Shown here piece after piece: positions 1 through 9,617 of a stretch of DNA of 64,000 bases. Under the pieces are notes generated by a model. It did no database searches and had not been told where the DNA came from. It saw only the letters and a program-made list of their open reading frames with translations. Both the position numbers and the translations under genes were made by a program. Numbering within the stretch: the first letter of the stretch is position 1; each line of letters opens with the position of its first letter. This DNA comes from Madurella fahalii (taxonomy: Eukaryota > Ascomycota > Sordariomycetes > Sordariales), in assembly GCA_029876055.1 (NCBI GenBank), contig CM056876.1, positions 4,402,001-4,466,000 on the forward strand, in the 5' to 3' direction.

Positions 1-790
1 CCACGGGATGTTTCTCAAGTTTCGAGCTGCATCGCTTTCTCCCAAAGCCGGTGGGGGGATCCGCCAACCCACCCGGGGCTTCTCCGCTGAGTCTTGAGGT
101 TGTTCGGGTTGCGGGTCGCGCGATTGCCCCTGCTGGGCACTTAGAAATCCGCCGAACCAATCCTCTATGTCGTATCTGAGCTTATCGAGTGTGCCGACCC
201 CCAATACGCCGTTCTCTTTCTTCGCCCCTCGTGCGACCTGTCTCACCCTATCACATAACAAAACGAGTTCTATGGCCGTCGTGTTAGAGTGCATCCTTAT
301 TTGTCCTTCGGTCGGCGGCATTGTCGGGATGGGAACGGGGAACCATGCCGGGCGGTGTCGTGCCGGTATCGCGGCTAGTCACCGCGGGATGCGTGACGTA
401 ACCCGAAACCTGTTCCTTCAGGTCTCGCACCGTCATCAGATCATGGGCTTTGCGGTACTTCCAGGTGCCACATGTTAGCCTGAAAAAACTGGAAGGGCCC
501 TTTCTAGACTCGACGCTTGCACCGATTTTGACAAGCAAATCCAGTATCAAGTGTACCGACTCAAGAACGGGATCCTGGTATGATGGCTGTGGCCCGCGGA
601 AGACGCCTTTAATCCGCTGGCGGAAACTATGTCTATGATGAGTGTCACCAGACGATTCTATCGAGACAACTGTAAGATGTGATGCCTCATACTTTGGCTT
701 GCTCTGCCCCATCGGATCGATGGCCACGGGCTCCGGTCTGACGGCCGCCAATAAAACATCGGAAGTTGTCTTTTCAACTTTGTGGGCCAT
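1..790 (-). CDS. unknown fungal protein, 3' part cut by window edge
   Basis: I do not recognise this family. The start is the ATG at 790. Exon 1 (403-790) encodes about 129 residues, with a basic patch (RQRIKGVF) followed by a predicted helix (SVHLILDLLVKIG). The frame closes shortly after, but continues in phase if a 97-bp intron (GTTACG...CGAAG, 306-402) is removed. Exon 2 is then open to base 1, with helix-like sequence (TAIELVLLCDRVRQVARG) and a proline-rich, disordered tail. The donor is not a strong consensus, so the splice is inferred from phase and composition. The gene runs on the same strand as the small gene at 1869-2187. Weak resemblance of its L..LL..IG...VE segment to that small protein may be chance. 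Confidence 0.55.
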
Positions 791-1868
791 GATGCTTTGT
801 TGTGGAATGGTTGTGAAGCGCTGCTAATGATCTAGTAGGTAATGAAACTGGCTACAGTTATACACACAAGGTAGACGTCCTTATTAATAGAGCTTAAATC
901 TATCGATTACCTGCTGCCTGGCACAGCCACCTACGGCCGCCGAACGTCCTCAATTGGAATTCATGGGGCTTTCAGACTCTTAAAGGATTATAGGCGGAGA
1001 AATTAGAGCAAGAACAGTGTAAGCTGAGGTATCCACAGTAAATCCTTTATCAATACCACCACTTCTAACGTTAGGTAAGAGAGTGCTGTACGCGGCTACC
1101 ATCCCTGAACTACAACGCCTGTATAAGATCCTTCGTTAGCGGACTCGGTTCCCTTTCTTAATTCGCCCCAGCTAATCCACGTTACGCCGGACCGTGTAAG
1201 AGGATTCGCCGCAGCTCTCCGTCGAGCCTACCTCGATCATGGCACACAACACGCCGTAGACGAAGACTTTTTGTCCGATGCTTTGTGCATCCACCTTACT
1301 GCCGAGTGCGGTTGTCGGGATACACGGATGCTGTTTTCAAAAGGAAAATTACAGCGTGGCTGCTCTGCTCCGTTTCCCTCTCGGCTTCGCTTCTATCGAT
1401 GTATACCTTAGCTTTCCAAACCCCGTGTTGCATATCCTCGTACCCCGTTGGGGGGAAGAATTCGATACTATTACTTAGATGCTATAAAGAAAAGAGGTTT
1501 TCGGGTAGCGGAATCATACGACCTGCAGGAGTGGCATACAACACCAAGAATCAATTGGACTGAAACTATCCTAACCATGCCCAGGATAACACTAGGCGTA
1601 CAGGTGGGTCTTTAATCAATTTTTGCATGCATCATGCAAGCTGTCTACCGGAAGCCGTGTCAGACACCAAGTTCATGGCCCATTGCTTGTCATTTCATGG
1701 TTCATTTTGTCAACGGATCCAGACGCAAATGATTAGGAGATACCATCCGTAACTGCTTTCCAAGAAAATGAGATGCTCTGCGGAAGCAAAATGACCTGAA
1801 CTCGAACCACATGGGAGAATTTGAAGAAAGAGACAACAAGATGGACGCCGTGACTCGGTCGTCAGGAA
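791..1868. other. intergenic, no gene seen
   Basis: About 1.1 kb upstream of the edge gene. Only short frames without splice support are present. I see no RNA gene or repeat. The part near 790 should hold the promoter of the minus-strand edge gene. Confidence 0.5.
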
Positions 1869-2187
1869 TCATACGACGGGCTTGTAATATTCCCCCTCCT
1901 GGCTATTCCCCCCGGCCAATCCATGCCGCAGACCTGCAAGATGAGATGGGTCTAAATTGAAATCCTTCGTCGCTCGGATGCGGTAGACGTTGTGGCGCAT
2001 CTAAAGACGAGTTAGTAGCCGTCCGAGTGATGTATAAGCTAATTTGCCAGATTCTTACCTCCACGGTGTAGTTATGATCGGGGCCGATGATGTCCTTGAG
2101 CACCACGAGGAGCCTCCTCTGGCTCGGCACCTGCTTCGCGTGTATCCTCCACTCAGGGCACGTGGCATCAAAGTTGGATTTCCGCAT
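1869..2187 (-). CDS. small two-exon protein (86 aa), kinase-adjacent family
   Basis: CDS is complement(1869-2000, 2059-2187). The 58-bp intron has donor GTAAGA, a perfect TACTAAC branch site and acceptor TTTAG, and joins in phase 0. The product is 86 aa without signal peptide or membrane segment. Its core reads as helix (RRLLVVLKDIIG), then strand-like YTVEMRHNVYRIRAT, then LDPSHLAGLR. A similar order occurs in the 68-aa protein at 9166-9441 (R.L...L...FG, TVE, basic segment, L..AEY), and both sit beside a kinase-like gene. This gene is divergent from the kinase-like gene at 2756, with 568 bp between starts. Function is unknown. The gene model is well supported by its splice signals; the relationship to the second small protein is inferred by eye. 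Confidence 0.65.
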
Positions 2188-2755
2188 GATATTTAGTAAA
2201 CTAAGCTATGTAATAACTGTCTCTTTTTTCGACTAGAAAAGCTCAGCGTTGGTCGAGTGGGAACGATGGCGCCGATAATCCAAGAGGGGAATGCAGGGGA
2301 CATTGACAGGAGAAGGAGGTGCGGTCTTGCGGGGCTTTATTCCTCTTCCCGGCCCTCCCCCAAAGTGCATCTCCGAGCAAGTCTTGTGCCAACCCCTTGA
2401 TTGGTAGTTCGGGAAGCCCAATGCAACCACGACGCCTGACGGCGCAGTACAGACCAAGTTCTGAGGGCCTAACGAGAAAGCCACAGGAAGGGTGTTGACC
2501 AACGGTAGAGGTGGCCCGCCCACCATTATGCTGTGCGGTTCCGTTTTCACTCTTGTGGCGGTGGCTTAGAGCTGAAATTCGACTTGCTGCTTGTAAGCGC
2601 CGCGGCGTCGTAGCCTTGACAGGGCGCGCAAGAATGGACCCATGCCTCCATAATTACCACGTACAAAGTTAATCTTCATCCAATGGATTTCTTGAGCTCT
2701 CGAGCAATGGTAAAGCTGTATTCGTCAAAACCCAGCCGTTCACACGCCTGGTTCC
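2188..2755. promoter_or_regulatory. divergent intergenic region between small gene and kinase-like gene
   Basis: This 568-bp stretch separates two genes transcribed away from each other and must carry both promoters. It has no convincing coding frame and no clear TATA box. Confidence 0.4.
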
Positions 2756-5686
2756 ATGAAACTCGGAGAGTCTCCAACGAATCGAGACGGCAGTACTCCT
2801 GCCGGTCCGGTCATACAGGTAACCGTATGTGCCACTCCGGGCCAAGTAAAACTAACAATAATTAATCGGTGCATCTAGGCGAAGCCGGAGGTATGGTTTG
2901 TGAGCCACCGGAAGCAAGTGATACTGTCTCATCGAGACATGTTTGCTAACCCTGCCGTTCCAGGATTCCACTACCGGCGACGAAGAGATCTCACTAGAGA
3001 AACATGATAGCGTCCCCCCAGATGGGGAAGCGGGGCCAACTGAGGGTGACGGCTCTACCCCGTTTGCAGAAAGCCCAGAAGTTATGAGCATCGTCACGAT
3101 GGATTACGATATCGATACCCTTGGCGAGCGGAGCCGCCCAGCTCAGGATCGTGCGCTTACCGCCCAAAGATTCCGAACGACCACATCGACGACACGGGCC
3201 GACCAAATATTAGGCTATTCGTTGCGAAGTGCACTAGTCGAGCCGGCCGGTGGCAATGGCGCCAAACCGTTTCTGCCTCGCGATGCATTCGATAGAATCG
3301 TGACCGCTGACAAGATTTTTGAGCTTTTGCAAGCCTATCTTCCATTGAAATCAAGCGATGAGCTTCAGCAGCTGACAAAGAAGATTAACGAACCAACTTG
3401 CATTGAGCTAAATAAAAGCAATACGTCAAGTTCGCGGCGGATAATTTTCGCACTTCTCGTCCTCATCGACAAGATTCATTCGATCGAGGCCTTCATAGAT
3501 CATGGCTTATACGACTGCCATCTGCCCCTTGATAAGGAAACCACGCAGGGGAAGCCAGTACTAGTCAGTGGCTCCAATCACTGGGGAGCCGAGGGGGGGA
3601 AATCGAAACTGGTTCTCTCCGGCTGGCTAGCCCATGATCTGGAAACCTTTCATGAGAAGCAGTGGCAATTTTTAGCCCCCTTTCTTTCTCTCGCTACGCA
3701 AAGCAAGCCAGAAGCCGAACACCGCGAGTTCTCGAACTTCACCATCCTGCCATTCGTCGAGGACTATGAATTGAACATGACAAATGGGGGCTATTCAGAT
3801 GTTTGGCGCGTCAGAATCCACCCAGCCCATCACAACCATGTCAACCCCGTACGTCCGTCAATTACTATCATGTTGGCACAACCTCGCCTCGCCGGCCTCC
3901 CCAAAAAAAAAAAATCCGGATCATCAGCAATAGTGCTTACCTACTAATAGTATAATATTAGAATCATAGCGGATATAGCAACCCTTCCTTCGCCATCAAG
4001 AGACTCAGGGCCAATACTAACTCTGATGCTTTTAACCGGGAGGTATCCAATCTGAAGCGCCTCTCCAAAGAGAGGAGCCCTCACCTGGTGGACCTTCTCC
4101 TTACATACTATTACAAAGGCTGTTACCACCTGGTCTTCCGGTGGGCGAGTGGAAACATGAAAGACTTCTGGGAGAAGAAATCTGCCGACCATGGTTCTGC
4201 CGATAGACGCTGGGATCTTGCACGATGGGCTGTCAAACAATGTCTGGGAGTTACCAAAGGACTGCAAGCTATTCACATAACCACCCCTAATGACACAATG
4301 GGACCATCTGATGCCCCCATATATGGCCGACACGGGGATTTGAAGCCAGAAAACATTCTGTGGTTCGGGTCAGAGCGTGAGGATGGCGATGACCCCTCCT
4401 CATTTGGCGATTTTGTCCTCTCAGATTTCGGTCTTACAGAATTCCACCGGCTCATTAGCAAGGACGATGTTGACGCCGCATCAGTTGGCCGGTCCCCAAC
4501 CTACCGAGCTCCCGAGGGAGATGTGCGCAAAACGATCTCCCAGCAATACGATATATGGAGTCTGGGCTGTGTGCTACTTGAGTTCGCCGTCTGGTCTCTC
4601 AAGGGCTGGGACGGTGTCGATCAATTCTCCCAGAAACGGACGGACGAAGAAAAGCACTTGGTTCCCATTCCTGAGGACAAGTTCTTTCTTGTGTTCCATA
4701 AGGATGACGAGCACAGCGGGAAAGGAGTCGCCGAGAAGGAAGCAAGATTAAAGAAATCTGTCAAAGAGGTGGGTCGCTTGCGCTCGCACGGCAGGTGATG
4801 AACCTACTACCTAGTCATACTGACCATGGCATTCAGGAACTTGCGTATCTCCGCGCTGAGGCGGGGATGACACAATTTCTCACCGAGCTTCTAGACCTCA
4901 TTGAACACGGACTCTTGATAATAGAACCATCCAAAAGATCCTCATGCAGCGAGATTGTCGAGAGGCTAGAATCAATGCGCGAGCGCTGTCAGAACGACCA
5001 GGAGTACTGCACACGTAAGCCACCCTACGCCCCCGCCAGTAGGGAACAGACATCTTCCACCCCGTCCGAGATCTCATCCTCGGGGGGAGCAATTACCGAG
5101 AACCGGCAGAGGCTCAGATGTCCACAAGCCGAGTCCCAAACGCGGCCAATGTCAAGGAATTTGAACAGAACAGCAGATCGAGAGCACCCAGTCCGGTGCA
5201 TGGGCACAGTGACCGCCTTGTTTGCCCCGCGGGGGAGGGTTTGGACGATTCACAAGAAGCTGGTCCACAGGACAGGTTCTCAGGCAGCAAGACAGTCGCG
5301 ATTCCTCCAACAGATAGTAAGTGATACCCGTAGTAGTTCACCACAACAACAATTTCTACGGGTGCAGAGCAGAAACCTAATTGGGGCATGCGATAGGGCG
5401 CGAGACGGAGGCGGGAAGACCGGCCGTAGACACCACCGGGACCGTCGCTGGACGATCAAGTTTAAGTCACGACGGGGAGAGCATCTCCACATCGAACCGG
5501 CACGGAAATCCAGTGCAGGGCAAAGATAGTACGACGCCGCATGAAGCCGCCAATACGGCTTTAGACCCGGAGAGAAACCCCGAGCCCGAAACAGGGCCGC
5601 CGGCCTCAGCGCCAGCGGCTGAGGAATCGCCCAACGGAAACCTCAAGATAAGGTTGCTGTGCAGGAGAGTATTATGCTGTTGTTGA
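2756..5686 (+). CDS. protein kinase-like protein with N-terminal helical domain
   Basis: Six exons fit in phase: 2756-2818, 2964-3848, 3962-4768, 4837-5014, 5110-5316, 5397-5686, giving 809 aa. Introns carry good signals (for example GCTAAC branch then CCAG at 2963; CTACTAAT branch then TTAG at 3961). Residues about 1-100 are acidic and disordered. A helical domain with KPFLP...RI and RRIIFALLVLIDK follows and is shared with the paralogue at 9618-11904. The kinase fold has a G-loop (NGGYSDVW), lysine in FAIKRL (about 329), catalytic loop HGDLKPEN (about 442, HRD changed to HGD), DFG (about 470) and RAPE (about 498). The tail after about 600 is disordered and ends in KIRLLCRRVLCCC, possibly acylated. 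Key catalytic residues are kept, so activity is plausible. The exact 3' exons are the least certain part. Confidence 0.8.
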
Positions 5687-5908
5687 GACGTGGATGGCGT
5701 TTGGTGGCTCCAGGTACGAATCAATCACTGTAGTAATACTAGTTTGTGGTCGATCTAATTTTACAGTGCTCCTGGTGGCGTTTTGTTGTTGTTTTGTTTT
5801 TGGGGGGGGAGGGACGATGTAATGCTACTACTACCTAATCAAGGAAAGAGGACAAGAGGGACAAGAAGAAAATGTTCCCGAGCGCTCAGTAGATCACGCT
5901 CCCAGGTT

Positions 5909-8471
5909 TCAATCCTGCTTTTCATTACCAGCCGCCTTTCGTGCCAGCGACGGCCGGTGCACCACGAAGAACCACCACAGGACTATTGTCATCACGGTCG
6001 CACAGAATGTAAAGACGACGTAGATCCAGAACCAGTGCGAGAGGATGGGATCCGCGCTAGAGCCGTCGCTGTCCCAGTTGAAAAAGGTCATGGAGAATAC
6101 GGACTAGTAATCGGACTTATCAGCTGTATGATGCTGGGAGGCGCGATAAAACGATCAGACGGAGGAGACTTACCGCAAAGAAGGTCCCCGGGAGGAACAC
6201 CATGGTCACAAGAGCTATAGACCGCATGTGTCGCGAGTCTCGCCGCATCTCGAGAGCAATCTGCACATTTGTCTCGCCGTTGGCCTATGATATTTCGAAT
6301 CCGCTAGATTAGCCTTTGACACCAGGTTCTTAAGGGCATGTAATCCCTGCCGCACAATCAACGGGATATTGCTAGGACTTTTGGAAGTATCCAGAAAAGA
6401 AAGCAAGTTTAAACAAGTATCTTGACACTGGATTTACGCTCGGAAAGCTTGATTCGAGATCATGCAGAGCTCCCGTCTCTATTACAATTGGCGGCAGCTT
6501 AATTGTACCCTGCCGAGCGTCTGGATGTTTTGGACAGTTCCTGTCAGGGAGAAAGAAAAAAAAAAGGAAAGAAAAGAAAGGGGAGGTGGATAAGGGCCAG
6601 AAGAATAGGAGTAGAAGAAATAAAATCAAGTTCTTTACCCACTGGGTGGCCATAGCCATTCCATCCACCCTCATTTTGCAATCCCGAATTCTATCGTTGT
6701 TCTCGTCAATAATAGCCTGTAGGCGCTCCTGGATCTTGCAGCCAACACGGCACATGTGTTTGTGGAACGAGGATGGATTCTGCCGTTGGATCCATACTTC
6801 GGGCTGCTCAAAACACTGTTCCTGATCTTCCGGCTGCCCCCGTGTTCCTGCGTTATATCTCTCGGTTGCGCATCGCCTATGATTCTGGGAGCTTCCTGTT
6901 CTTCTCGGGCACTACTGGTTTCGAGAACCATGGGTCCTCCCATTACCGGCGATTCGGATACGCCGGGGCTATAGGACCCATCCGAGCATGCCTTTCCCGG
7001 CCAGTTTGTTACAGCGCTATGGCTCTCAGCAACTCGTACGAATGGGGCCGGAAACCAGCTCCCTAATTCGCCGCCGCGTTTAACACCTGGTTCTGCCGCC
7101 ATGTCATGCCGTAGACCTTGACCCCCTGGAGTTCCTTCGCTTAACGAGTAGTAGTATGTTGCGTCTTTTTCTCTTCCGGTTACAGGTTTACCCTGGCTGG
7201 TCGGATCCTGCTTCTGCTTGAACACGGTATTGTCAAGGCTCACCGCGCAAGCGGCCATCCTAGCAAGTTGCGTATTCCAGTTGACTAGTTGATTACTCAT
7301 GTAGGCCGTGTCCAACCAAGCGTTGCGCCTCTCATTGTTCTTCTTCCCAGCCTCAGCACTGGCTAGCTCATCCATGTTTGACGGTTTAAAATCAAGTTCG
7401 AAGATGCGTGCCTCGAGCTCATCGATAGTGGCTTCCACCGCGTTGATATGCCTTAGCCGCTCGAGCTCGGCGATTATGCCGGGCATTACCAGGGGGTGCG
7501 TTGCCTCCACCGTTGATATAGACGATAGACGATTTAAGATTTCCTCTTCGACCGAGACAGTACACCCGAAAACAATCGCGAAGGTAAGGGCGCAGTGAGG
7601 AAAGTAGGTGCATGTTAGTGCGAGATCCATGTTCCACGCGTTCGTTGTCCGGCAGTTGGTAACTGTTAAGAGGCCCATCAGCCTCCACGTGGAGTAAAAC
7701 CCAAGTCAAATACTATACCGTAAGCGAGATATTCCCCCATGCAAACCGGGGTGCTCGAGTAAGACGCCACATCAGCACGGCTTACGGTACGCGCAATGTC
7801 ACCGTGAGTATGGAACCGTTCCGTAATCGACTGAAAGGTGGCCATGGAAAATGGCAAGGTCCTGAGGGCATGTCTGGACCCGGCCGTGGATATTCCGGAT
7901 CCCGTAGGGGCAGCCATGTCATTAAACTTAGTAAGCGTCATTGCTCTCTCCGGTCGCATCCGGGCGGGTTCGAGGTCGTCGAGGCCCTTCCGCCATTCCT
8001 CTACCCTCCGACGGCTCATCTTCAATCCTTTCAGCGGCGGTTCACCCGAACGTCTGGCGAGACTGCGAATTGCCATGCCCTTGGTTAGCTCATGCCCTAA
8101 CGCCTTTGCATGGCATGATTGATCCTACATAATTACTAGGCCGGACGCAGAGCCGTCGAGCCGCGGACACCTCTACCAACATCAGCCGTGGTCAGCCAAG
8201 CCGTTCCAGGGAGATTCTTAATGAACGGGCCTTGTCTTCCCGTTACCTCACTTAGCCATCTTGGCCATTCATGATCCTCCAATGTCGATATGAGCAATGC
8301 CTTGAGCGGCGAACATGTCAGTAGGTGACAGTACATTCGGCGGGATAACAGGGTTCCGCTGACCTCGTCCCTTCCAAGATTATGGGCCACTGTGGTGGTT
8401 TTGGGTTCATATTTGAAGATAGTCGCCAGATCTTTATCGGAGACCAATCTGTCATCACGCGTCCAATCCAT
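5909..8471 (-). CDS. CorA-like Mg2+ transporter family protein
   Basis: Best model is complement(5909-6103, 6174-6284, 6639-6826, 7192-7662, 7719-8062, 8137-8471), all in phase, 547 aa. Fungal CorA-like proteins have an N-terminal cytosolic domain, a long helix and two C-terminal membrane segments. Here are seen the family blocks RFHTHGDIARTVSR, DLALTCTYFP..ALTFAIVFGC, ELERLRHINAVEATIDELE, MRVDGMAMATQW, RDSRHMRSIALVTMVFLPG (first membrane helix) and HWFWIYVVFTFCATVMTIV (second). The canonical GMN tripeptide is not seen, as in many fungal relatives, so ion transport is not assured. The intron 6827-7191 is long (365 bp) and mostly open in frame, so part may be coding linker. It is convergent with the kinase-like gene ending at 5686. 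Fungal CorA-like genes often occur in variable regions. Confidence 0.8.
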
Positions 8472-9165
8472 TGTCTTTGTAACGGGCGTTCGCGGGTATT
8501 TATGTAGACTGGAATGTGCCGTTGACAGGGGGGTGAAGAAAAAAGAAATTTTTTATTTCTTTTTTTTCGTCGCTGAGCCACAGCCTCGCCCTTACGTTAG
8601 GTGCTTGGACCTGGAGTTGTCGGAGCGCCGTTGACGGTAAACCCCGGCAGATCTCGAGTATGGCCGATCCATAATTAAGGCCTGATCGGCTCCCGACCGC
8701 CACAGCCCGAAAACTGTCTGGTGCAGGGTGGCCATACTTATGCTCTGGGCCCTGCGTATCGCCCAATCTGCTTGTGACGCATGTTCTTGATTCAACCTCA
8801 CAGAGTGCCACCAGCCTGCGCCTTGACAATATAATCCTCGCGTAGCTGCAGCACAGCAAATGGCACACTCATGGGCGGAGCTGGGGCGGGCGCACAGCAA
8901 CTGGGCACCGCCGCATTGCATCCTTAGTGCGATACACGTGTGCATGTCCTTCTCCTTCTACGACCATCCCTCCCAGAGTTTCGATTGTCGTTGTCGTTGG
9001 TGTGTATGTCTGTCCTATGCTTGTTCCTTTTTTTCTTTTTTTTTTCTTTTTTTTTCTTTCTTTTTTTCCCCCGATACCCTTTATTTTTCTTTTATTTTTT
9101 TTCTCCTTTTTTAAAAATTTTTTTTCTTCATTTTTCCCCCCATCATCCTAGTTATCAGAACAGAG
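8472..9165. promoter_or_regulatory. bidirectional intergenic region with T/C-rich tract
   Basis: The region separates the divergent CorA-like gene and the small gene at 9166. Positions about 9022-9141 are almost pure T with some C, directly upstream of the plus-strand start. Such pyrimidine tracts are common in fungal promoters. No coding frame is convincing. Confidence 0.45.
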
Positions 9166-9441
9166 ATGGCCGTCGCTTTCGTCAGGGCAACCTACACCGA
9201 GGAAAGGGCTTTGGCTGCTTTCTTAGTCAGCCTATTTGGACGTGGAACGGTCGAGATCATCTGGAAGCGCGGACGGTTCCAATGCACCATCCCTCGGCCG
9301 TTGTCTGAGGTACCCAACCACCACCGCAGCCACCGTAACCAGAACTTTACCACTAACTGACCTGCCAAAAACACCAAGGCCGAGTATACGGACATGTACA
9401 ATGCCATCAATTGCAACCACTATCAAACGGTCTCGGCTTAA
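9166..9441 (+). CDS. small two-exon protein (68 aa), kinase-adjacent family
   Basis: Exons are 9166-9309 and 9379-9441. The 69-bp intron starts GTACCC, has a CACTAAC branch and ends CCAAG, phase 0. The product has 68 residues, no signal peptide and no membrane segment. It reads helix (ERALAAFLVSLFG), strand (TVEIIWKRGRFQC), then PRPLSEAEYTDMY. The order of R.L...L...FG, TVE, a basic aromatic segment and a final L..AEY resembles the 86-aa protein at 1869-2187, though the intron lies elsewhere. The gene converges on the kinase-like gene that ends at 9618, 176 bp away. Function is unknown. I am fairly sure of the gene model and less sure of the family link. Confidence 0.6.
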
Positions 9442-9617
9442 TATCGAAGGCGGGCAGAGTAGCGGTGAGAGTGCAATGAGGGATTGCCGATACATGCAGT
9501 GGGATTGCATTTGAAAGAGATATTTAGTAATTATTGATTATGTGAGGAAACCAACAAACATGAACCCGCAAGTCTAGCTTGGACAACGATATGAGAGTCT
9601 TGTATCCTCCACTACCC

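Noticed and set aside
4795..5529. 244-aa continuous frame as the C-terminus of the first kinase
   Set aside because: GTAAGC at 5015 and GTAAGT at 5317 with matching acceptors give a phase-consistent spliced tail of more natural composition.
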